A stretch of DNA of 64,000 nt from Phlyctochytrium arcticum. Its lineage: Eukaryota; Chytridiomycota; Chytridiomycetes; Chytridiales; Chytridiaceae. The stretch is from the NCBI GenBank assembly GCA_025602905.1, contig JAHLKI010000006.1:1216569-1280568 (forward strand). The letters run 5' to 3'. Made by a program: the position numbers and the translations under genes. Below the pieces are notes generated by a model. The model saw only the letters and a program-made list of their open reading frames with translations. It was not told the DNA's origin and ran no database searches. Below are positions 57,596-64,000 of the stretch, piece by piece. Each line of letters opens with the position of its first letter. Position 1 is the stretch's first letter.

Positions 57596-58213
57596 AGCCC
57601 ACATCCACCACCATCCAACCACCATCCACCCAACATCACACCCGTGAACATACCCGACAGTCTGTACATATAGCAAGTTTACACCCCCCCCGCACTCGAA
57701 AATCTTCCCTCATGATGCGGCATAATCGTTACTTTACAAGTTTTTGAAAAAATCAATAGACACCTTAGTATATACATACCTCTTTTTTCACTATATCACT
57801 GCTCGAGTGCTTTACTACTCTTCATCGTGTCCTTTTGAATCCAACGTTCTAGCCCGGCTTCCAGATGCCTTTCCACAAGACTGTGCTCTGCTTGTGACCT
57901 TATTTGGGGCTTGCTCGCACAGACATTGGTTGTTGTCCAAAGATCAGGGTATATACAGGGGTATACACTCTCATTGAGGGCGATCCTCAGATCCACTGCC
58001 AGGCGACTATTGACAGACTGTCAATCTCAATTGAACTTGAAAGCGGTATCTCGAATGAGTGTGAAGGGGAAGCTGGAAGGAAAGTATATATTTTGATATT
58101 ATTAGAGAGTAGCGTATAACTAAAGCAAGTAGACAAAAGAAAAAAAGACCAGAAGAGAGTATATAATAAACAATGAGAAGAAAGAAAAGCAAGACACAGA
58201 AGAGAGCGAGAGA
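57596..58213. other. Spacer between the small gene and the EsV-1-7-like pseudogene
   Basis: 618 bases. Includes the 3' UTR of the small gene, then AT-rich sequence with AGAAAAAAAG-type purine stretches near 58130-58200 flanking the pseudogene stop. No gene supported. Confidence 0.45.
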
Positions 58214-59519
58214 CTAGGGACATCCGTCGTGGTAGAGGTAGTCAACGGACACCTCCCACTCCGGGGATGTAGGTACATCGATGGAGAATGGCATCCCAAA
58301 GTCGATCCAGTCTTTCCTGGAAGTATTTCTGACCCCGGATGACCGTCGTCAGCCCCAACCCGTTCAACCCAAAACATCCGGGCTGGTCAACAACCTGTAT
58401 TTGTCAGGGTTGAACCTGACGAATACCACCGGCCGGTTTGCCCCACATCTTCGAATAGCTCCATCAATCTTTTGTTCTCGCAGAATACCCTTTGTGGCCT
58501 TCCTCGTCGATTTCGACAAAACACACGACGTGTGTCAAACACTCGATGGTCAAACGTCTGGGGTTGCAATGAGTATGTGGCATCCTTCCGACGCGCTTGT
58601 CGAATAGTAGCGTCAGATGGGCCGTGGCGGGGTTGGTTTGGAGTCGTTGCTGCACACTCTCAACAACCGCCTTGGTCTTGTAATTGCGCGAGACGAGGTC
58701 GATGCGGAAAGGTATGCACGTAGCATCGAAAACAATAGCCGGGGTATTTCGAGCCTCGTTCTCGGCATTGGCAGGCTTACCCAAAGAATATTGGATGTCT
58801 TTAAAAGCGGCATTTGGGTCTTTTCCATCCCTGAATATAATATAAAGTGGCCGTCCCGCCCAAAGAAGTCGGAGGATATTCCAAGGGCTCATTTGAAGCG
58901 CACCAAATCCCTCGCTTCGTTCCTGGCAAGTCAAAGGTTGGCAGGCTTGTCGGGGCATTTGCTGCACCAAATCCTTCGCTTCGTTCCGGGCAAGTCAAAG
59001 GTTGGCAGGCTTGTCGGGGCATGAAGCGCACCAAATCCCTCGCTTCGTTCCGGGCAAGTCAAAGGTTGGCAGGCTTGTCCGGGCATTTCGCGCACCAAAT
59101 CCCTCGCTTCGTTCCGGGAAATTCGAAGCTTGGGGATATCCGACGCTTCCGGGGCACATCTTCGGTTGACCACGTTCCAGGCTTGTCCGGGCATTTCGCG
59201 CACCAAATCCCTCGCTTCATTCCGGGCAAGTTGAAGCTTGGCGATATTTGATGCTTCGGACATCTTCGGTTGACCACGTTCCAGGCTTGTCCGGGCATTT
59301 CGCGCACCAAATCCCTCGCTTCGTTCCGGGAAAATCGAAGTTTGGCGATATTCTCATCTTCGGTTGACCACGTTCCGCACCAGATTCGTCGGGCGTCTCT
59401 GGGATAGGCCCGACTTCTGCGATGGGGGAATCGACGTATCGCAAAAGAGTAGGAGAATTGATTTACAATTCAGGCAGTTGGTAGGATGAATTGCGTGGGC
59501 AGGTTTGGTCTCGAGGCAT
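58214..59519 (-). pseudogene. Decayed EsV-1-7-repeat gene with a C-terminal giant-virus/protist-type domain
   Basis: Read on the minus strand, cysteine-rich repeat remnants occupy about 59480-58890. Pieces such as PSFNLPGMKRGIWCAK, PNFDFPGTKRGIWCAK and NVVNRRC resemble the EsV-1-7 motif (about 35 residues: C..C, P.F..PG.K.G.FC..H, GM.DV). They sit in different frames. A C-terminal domain follows as separate frame fragments: NYKTKAVVESV, FDKRV, LTIECLTHVVCFVEIDEE, then one frame away CENKRLMELFEDVG, then another frame PVVFVRFNPDKYR, and finally VDYLYHDGCP before the stop at 58216-58214. I recall the order DKRV / RR / VEIDE / CENKR / VRFNPD / YLFYDG from giant-virus and protist proteins. Several frameshifts and in-frame stops imply a broken gene. 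A possible start ATG is 59519, with TATAAAAG upstream at 59612-59605. Sequencing indels are the main alternative to true decay. Confidence 0.6.
58899..59400. repeat. Degenerate tandem array, 64-base and about 105-base units
   Basis: The sequence CACCAAATCC(C/T)TCGCTTC recurs at 58901, 58965, 59029, 59093, 59201 and 59305. Spacings are exactly 64, 64, 64, then 108 and 104. The long units contain an extra segment (TTGGCGATAT... CATCTTCGGTTGACCACGTT) that the 64-base units lack. The long spacing is close to 105 bases, i.e. 35 codons, the length of one EsV-1-7 motif. The short units look like a deletion derivative that then duplicated. Neither 64, 104 nor 108 keeps a constant frame across the array (108 does, the others do not). 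Confidence 0.9.
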
Positions 59520-59604
59520 CTTTGAGTTGCTGAAGGGGGGGTAGATGCTGTCAAGTGGACGGCCAAAGACTGATTTGCGGAGGGGAGGGTTTCAAGACCT
59601 CCAG

Positions 59605-59612
59605 CTTTTATA
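59605..59612 (-). promoter_or_regulatory. TATA box upstream of the pseudogene
   Basis: TATAAAAG on the minus strand, about 85 bases upstream of the putative pseudogene ATG. It suggests that the locus once had, or still has, a functional promoter. Confidence 0.35.
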
Positions 59613-59722
59613 CCCGGAAAACATAGAGCCCCCGAACGACCGAGCTGTCATCTCGTAATAGCTCCACTTCCGAGGATGTTGCAGATCCCGGCAGATCCCC
59701 CACCATCTTGCAAGCAGCACTT

Positions 59723-59740
59723 CCCCCCCCCCCCCCCCCC
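59723..59740. repeat. 18-base C homopolymer
   Basis: Uninterrupted C run on the plus strand upstream of the PhoD-like gene; one of several long C/G homopolymers confined to non-coding sequence in this window. Confidence 0.9.
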
Positions 59741-59830
59741 GTCTGAATCCTTATATAGCTGCAGACTCATATGCCCCTCTTGTCCCTGTCCATCGTTCAC
59801 AAAGTCCCGTCCATTCTTTCCCCGTTTGTT

Positions 59831-59857
59831 TCTGACAGCTCTGACAGTTCTGACAGG
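59831..59857 (+). promoter_or_regulatory. Three 9-base TCTGACAGN repeats
   Basis: TCTGACAGC, TCTGACAGT and TCTGACAGG follow one another without gaps. TGACAG is the established recognition core of TALE-class homeodomain proteins. The array lies about 215-240 bases upstream of the PhoD-like ATG. Use as a regulatory site is inference. Confidence 0.4.
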
Positions 59858-59978
59858 CGTTTGCTGAAAGTTCTGAGTGCGGGGGTGGCTTCACTAGCTA
59901 AGCCTCCGGCATGGCCGCCGGCATGTGGATCGACGTCAACACTCAGGCTCAGCATGAGTTGTTGGCCAACTTGGACCA

Positions 59979-59986
59979 TATATAAA
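59979..59986 (+). promoter_or_regulatory. TATA box of the PhoD-like gene
   Basis: TATATAAA, 85 bases upstream of the ATG at 60071, at a distance normal for fungal TATA-containing promoters. Confidence 0.55.
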
Positions 59987-60013
59987 GCAGGCATCTTCCC
60001 CCCTGCCCTCCCC

Positions 60014-60043
60014 TACTTCCAGATACTTCCAGATACTTCCAGA
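60014..60043 (+). repeat. Three tandem TACTTCCAGA units in the leader
   Basis: Perfect 10-base direct repeat, three copies plus TAC, between the TATA box and the start codon of the PhoD-like gene, probably in the 5' UTR. Confidence 0.85.
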
Positions 60044-60070
60044 TACAGCAACCCCAACGTAAAAACAAAT

Positions 60071-63000
60071 ATGGGCCACAACAGCAGCGACGATGAAAAG
60101 CAGCGCGGTAAACGCGACGGCCAGCGACGCCGTCGTTCCAGATCTCGCTCCAAATCCCGTTCAAAGTCCCGAGGGTCAAGCGACGACGAGCGCAAAGGTG
60201 GCAAGGACCACCGACAACGCCCGTCTCGACCCGCTTACGAGAACGATCTGGCAAGTCAGACTCAGCGCATGTCTTTGAGAAACGAAGGTAAGATCTCTGT
60301 TACAGTCACTATTCGAATCTCCCGCCGTCATTGACATTTTGTTTAGATGCTCCTCGCCGCGAGGGTTATGGTGGTAGCCAGACGACTACCTATCAGCAAG
60401 AGACCTACAGCAGTGGAGGCTACGGGTCAAAACATAATGACGACCGTCCTACCCACTCCAATGTTGGAGGGCAGAACCGTTATGACAATCAACCCTCTGG
60501 TAACGGATATGGACAACGAGATGATGATCGCATCGGAACTGGCTACGGCCAAACCCAAGGAACTTCCCAGACGGGTCGTGACGGATACAGTCACAAAACC
60601 TCTGGTAGTGGTGGGGGCCACGGTGGTCAAGGAAGTGGATATCAGCAGCAAGGAGGTTACGGCAGTAACACTGAAAGCACCTGCCAGCAAGGTCTCAATT
60701 TGCAGAATCAGGGCAATGCTTACGGCAATGTCCACGGCAGCACCAACATCACAAGTATTCCTGCCATTGGCATCACAAGCATTCCTGCCATTGGCGGAAG
60801 TGGAATCAAGATTCTGTCGCAGACAAACTCTACCACATCTCACAGCACCTCCACTTCCTCTACTTCGTCTGCGACTACTACCAGCTATGGAGTTGTTCAG
60901 CCAATTGTGCCCGGCTACCCGTCCAACCCAGCAGGTTATCCGTCTCAGTCATCCAGCATTGGCAACGCCTTGCCTGGCTATTCCGGGGGTGGTATCAGGA
61001 TTGAATCTCAACCCATCTCTTTTGGGAAGGGTGGTTCAACTGCTTCGAATGCCAGTATTCCTTACGGCGGTATGGCAGGGGCCCAACCCCCCAACACTTA
61101 TGGCAACCAGCACCAGAGTGGGTACGGACAATCCGGGCAACAACAGTCGATCGGAGGCTCTCAGCAGAGTGGATACGGACAACAAGCTTACGGAAACCAA
61201 CATCCTGCACAAACTGGCTACGGGGCTCAGCAGCAAAGTACCACAGCCAACAACAACTATGGTCCCCCTCTCGAATTCGTCGGTCCTTTCCTTCGCTTCA
61301 CCGATATTGACACTGCTCGGCAAGTCTGGTCCGGATCCGTTCTCATTGTTACCCGTCGACGCCCGGATGTTCCTCCCACCTGTACGTATACTGACCACCT
61401 GAGCCTCAACACCAAGGCAAAGGCGCGCGAGTTGACCACCTACGGGGAAAATGTCTTTTACCGATTCACGTTGGATGTCCCGTTGACCAACGACGGCAGA
61501 GATAAGGCTGTTACATACCAAGTTAACGGTGGGTCGGAGTATACCTTCTACGTCCCCCCCGTCGGTGTCGATTGCCGGGTCATGGGCATTTCATGCAATG
61601 GCTTCTCGTCAGACGTCACGGATCCCAACAGCGCTGGTGGTTTGACCCCGATGTGGAAGGACGTCATGCGCCGTCACAAGGAAAAACCTTTCCACGTTAT
61701 GTTGGGTGGAGGCGACCAGCTCTACATGGACGCCATCTTTACAAGCAACGACGAGATTTTGAACTGGCTCAAAATTGAAGGCAGAGAAGCCAAGTCCAAC
61801 TCGCCCTATTCTCAGCAAATGCAAACCAGCGTCGAGCGGTTCTGCTTCAACAACTACGTCAGTGCGTTTGGGGAAGACGTGATGAAGGATGCGTTCGCCA
61901 CTATTCCCTATGTCTTCCAGTGGGATGACCACGACATTTTCGATGGGTGGGGTTCGTACCCTGACTGGTTGGCCCACTGCCCCGTCTTCCACGGCATTTT
62001 CCGCTCGGCGCGCCATTTCTACATGCTCTTCCAGCAACACACTACCGATGTCTCGGGAGTCGAGGACCAGTACGGTTTCGGGTTTGAAGGGTCATTTAAT
62101 TACCTCAAGCACCTCGGTCCCTCCGTGGCGGTTCTGGGTGTCGACACGCGCAGTGAGCGAACCCCTACCCAAGTTGTCAGCCGTCAGTCCTGGTCGACTA
62201 TCTGGGATAACCTCTACCGCCGTATTCGTCCCGGTGTCAAGCATTTGATTGTCCAGGTGGCCATTCCGATTGTCTGGCCGCGTTTGGTGGCTGCTGATGC
62301 CGCTGTAACGGGTTTGGGAACCTTCTTGGCCTTTGCGGAGGGCAAACTATCGGCATTCAGCAAGTTGCCTACTCCTCCATTGGTGGGAGGTATCGGCGAG
62401 GCCATTGGCAAAACTGGTCTTTACAAGAGTGTCATGGGATGCGTAAGTTGACAGGAATTTTCGTTCTTGGTTTATATCCTTATACTCAACCATTTTATAT
62501 AGTTTGGAGAACCAGAGCTGGCCGACGACTTGTATGACCACTGGACCCACAAAAACCACGAACCCGAACGCAAAGATTTCGTGCTCGCCCTCCAAAGTTT
62601 TGCCCAACAAAAAAATATCCGAGTCACCTTTCTCAGTGGTGACGTTCACTGTACTGGTGTCGGTTGGTTCCGGAGCAAGGAGCAGGCCCAAGATCCTCGC
62701 CAGGATCCTCGTGTCATGTATCAGATTGTTTCCAGTGCTATCGGTAAGCCGAGTCCAACCACCCCGTTTTTTCACAACCAATGAAACTAACCCGTTTTAC
62801 ATGTTAGTCAACGTCCCACCCCCCGCCATCGTCATCGGCATGCTCCACCGCAATGCAGGACCCTACGACCTGGACGGCACAACCGTCGACGAACTCCTCC
62901 CCACGTTCACGGAAGACGTCAACGGCAACCCGCTCGACGCCGCCGGCAACAAAGTCTTGGCCCGCCGTAATTGGTGCAGCGTGGAAGTCGCGGGCAACGA

Positions 63001-63097
63001 TTTGGCATGGAACATTTATGCCGAGCGGGAGGATCGATCGACGGATGCGAAAGTGTATCCCGTCCTCGTCCCTGCTTTGGGATTTTCGGCCCGTTAG
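60071..63097 (+). CDS. PhoD-like metallophosphatase with RS-rich and Gly/Gln/Tyr-rich N terminus
   Basis: Four exons: 60071-60287, 60347-62442, 62503-62743, 62808-63097; 947 residues, phases closing. Residues 1-70 are charged and carry an RS/KS dipeptide run (RRRRSRSRSKSRSKSRG). About 75-375 is Gly/Gln/Ser/Tyr-rich low complexity with repeated SGYGQ/GYG motifs, like prion-like regions. A PhoD-like domain fills about 380-940: VDCRVMGISCNGF, MLGGGDQLYMDAIF, the metal-binding FQWDDHDIFDGWGSYPDW, VAVLGVDTRSERT, and LSGDVHCTGVGWF, then NWCSVEVAGNDL. These fit the fungal PhoD-like (MPP_PhoD_2) group of Fe/Ca-dependent phosphoesterases. No signal peptide or TM segment is obvious, so it is probably intracellular. 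The frame is open upstream of the ATG to 59771, but promoter elements support 60071. Confidence 0.92.
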
Positions 63098-63708
63098 ATT
63101 TACTTCTTTTGTAGATGGATTTTTTTTTGATAGTCTTCTTTTAGCAGCGGCGTATATACCATTCTCCTTTTTTTAGCTTTTAGCTACATTTTATACCACG
63201 TACATTTCTTGTCATTCACTCCTCCTCCCAATCATTTGTATAGTAATACCATTGTGAGGATTTTCTTTTCTTCTATCTTTTCTTTACCAAGGTTCTTACT
63301 TCACCTTGATTGCGCTTCTCAGCGCAACCCGAGATTTTCCCGCCAAAAATTTACGTAAGCAATGTCCGACGGTCCGAACGATTTCCGCGACAACTGATGG
63401 GTGCTATACTGATGTAAATTCTAATGTAAAAGAGTGCTAAGAAGTGAATGAAATGATCGAACATATGCTAAAATATAAGTGGGAGGATGTTCACCGCGCC
63501 AAACTGTGTAATAGGTGCAAACTACGCCCTAAAAACCGACAGCATGAGATTGTCATGGGGTATGGAAATGGACCCCAAACGTCAAACGCAGAACGCATCG
63601 ATGTGAGGCTGAGATATCTCAATCTAGACAATGTTTGTAAGAAAGTGAGTAATTTTTCATGGTGTAGCGGCGCAACCAGCGCCTGAGGGGCAGGCGAGTA
63701 CCCTGTCT
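63098..63708. other. Spacer right of the PhoD-like gene
   Basis: 3' UTR of the PhoD-like gene, T-rich to about 63290. TTGCGCTTCTCAGCGCAA, a six-base-pair stem with six-base loop, lies near 63310-63328. A plus-strand frame at 63444-63686 has four Cys but no recognised domain and is not called. No RNA gene recognised. Confidence 0.45.
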
Positions 63709-64000
63709 TTACGCACCTTCAACATCACGCGCTGGAACCTTGTCAATGTTCTTCCAAAAGTTGGTCAGCGATTGCTTGGCAATCCACTGAAACATGCTGG
63801 GGCACTTGCAATCATCTGTTAGGCATCCGCAGCCTGCACGATCTCCTGTCAACGAATTCGTGTTTAAGAAATCCCGCGTCTTCTGGGCTTTGGCTGATGG
63901 CTTCGCTGGCCCATTGGTGATGTCGCCAAGAGGGGATTTAGACGATGGCTTCGGCACAGATTGATAATCGACAATATTGACGTGCTTTCCAAGATTAACA
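63709..64000 (-). CDS. 3' end of an unrecognised gene, cut by the right window edge
   Basis: An open minus-strand frame runs from the window edge for 97 residues to a stop at 63709. It reads in from upstream (VNLGKHVNIVDYQSVPKPSS) and contains no credible start, so this is probably a terminal exon or terminal part of an exon. A Cys cluster GCGCLTDDCKCP precedes FQWIAKQSLTNFWKNIDKVP and the acidic end ARDVEGA. The Cys spacing suggests a small metal site, but no family is recognised. Convergent with the PhoD-like gene. Confidence 0.45.
   Translation of the reverse strand, partial: VNLGKHVNIVDYQSVPKPSSKSPLGDITNGPAKPSAKAQKTRDFLNTNSLTGDRAGCGCLTDDCKCPSMFQWIAKQSLTNFWKNIDKVPARDVEGA

Larger units (their letters stand above)
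59520..60070. other. Promoter region between the pseudogene and the PhoD-like gene
   Basis: Contains an 18-base C run (59723-59740), three TGACAG repeats (59831-59857), a TATATAAA box (59979-59986) and three tandem copies of TACTTCCAGA (60014-60043) in the likely leader. No gene seen. Confidence 0.6.

Noticed and set aside
58464..58970. Fragment first suspected to be a Crinkler/RHS-type protein because of AGRPLYIIF
   Set aside because: Neighbouring pieces in the other frames (CENKRLMELFEDVG, VRFNPDKYR, YLYHDG) fit the EsV-1-7-associated C-terminal domain far better.
58899..59400. Regularly spaced repeats as a possible CRISPR array
   Set aside because: Units are contiguous 64- or ~105-base repeats without unique spacers of constant length, and the genome is eukaryotic.

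Overview
The window is nuclear DNA from an early-diverging, probably zoosporic (chytrid-like) fungus. The genes are dense and intron-rich. Most introns are 55 to 80 bases, with GTAAGT-type donors, CTAAC/CTRAC-like branch sites and YAG acceptors. Several genes are typically fungal (SWI1-type ARID protein, group-I-like G-alpha, HSF, WC/Ash1-type GATA factor). Two neighbouring genes look axonemal: a CCDC96/CFAP184-like protein and a very large WD40 protein. A pterin-dependent phenylalanine hydroxylase, rare in Dikarya, is also present. All assignments come from reading the sequence and from recalled family motifs; no database search was possible. Exon chains were accepted only when splice phases closed on an uninterrupted reading frame.

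Layout. 1-4113 (-): SWI1-type chromatin-remodelling subunit, running off the left edge. 5679-7004 (+): FYVE-finger protein. 7389-8548 (-): MDR enoyl-reductase/quinone-reductase-like enzyme. 9002-9924 (+): ribosomal protein eL31, with a possible snoRNA in its long intron. 11536-12660 (+): G-alpha. 13191-13846 (-): MARVEL/synaptogyrin-like membrane protein. 14309-17204 (+): DDHD phospholipase. 17397-19649 (-): Ttd14-like P-loop + CYTH-like protein with an 11-base microexon. 21804-23642 (-): heat shock factor with an HSE in its own upstream region. 24439-25053 (-) and 25310-27055 (+): divergent pair, mitochondrial bL27m and CCDC96-like. 28117-36983 (+): a 23-exon, 2493-residue WD40/HEAT-like/coiled-coil protein. 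37173-37626 (-) and 37828-39622 (+): divergent pair, GSKIP-domain protein and an M17 (NPEPL1-like) aminopeptidase. 39846-41805 (-): phenylalanine hydroxylase with a presequence-like N terminus. 42157-43475 (-): COQ9. 44788-46682 (+): GATA factor. 47334-50454 (-): F-box/LRR-like protein. 51953-56320 (-): PH + Clu-like + TPR protein. 57401-57595 (+): a 46-residue two-exon protein. 58214-59519 (-): a decayed EsV-1-7-repeat gene. 60071-63097 (+): PhoD-like phosphatase with an RS-rich and low-complexity N terminus. 63709-64000 (-): 3' end of an unrecognised gene, running off the right edge.

The most unusual element is the degenerate locus at about 58.2-59.6 kb. Read on the minus strand it has decayed cysteine-rich repeats of the kind called EsV-1-7 (known from brown algae and giant viruses). 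They are followed by a frameshifted C-terminal domain that I recall from giant-virus and protist proteins. The functional themes of the rest are flagellum (CCDC96-like, WD40 giant), mitochondrion and ubiquinone (bL27m, COQ9, possibly mitochondrial PAH, a Clu-related protein), membrane lipid and traffic (FYVE, DDHD, MARVEL, Ttd14-like), and signalling or transcription (G-alpha, GSKIP, HSF, GATA, SWI1). Nothing suggests an operon-like system; the gene order looks like an ordinary fungal chromosome with one probable horizontally acquired, decaying gene.
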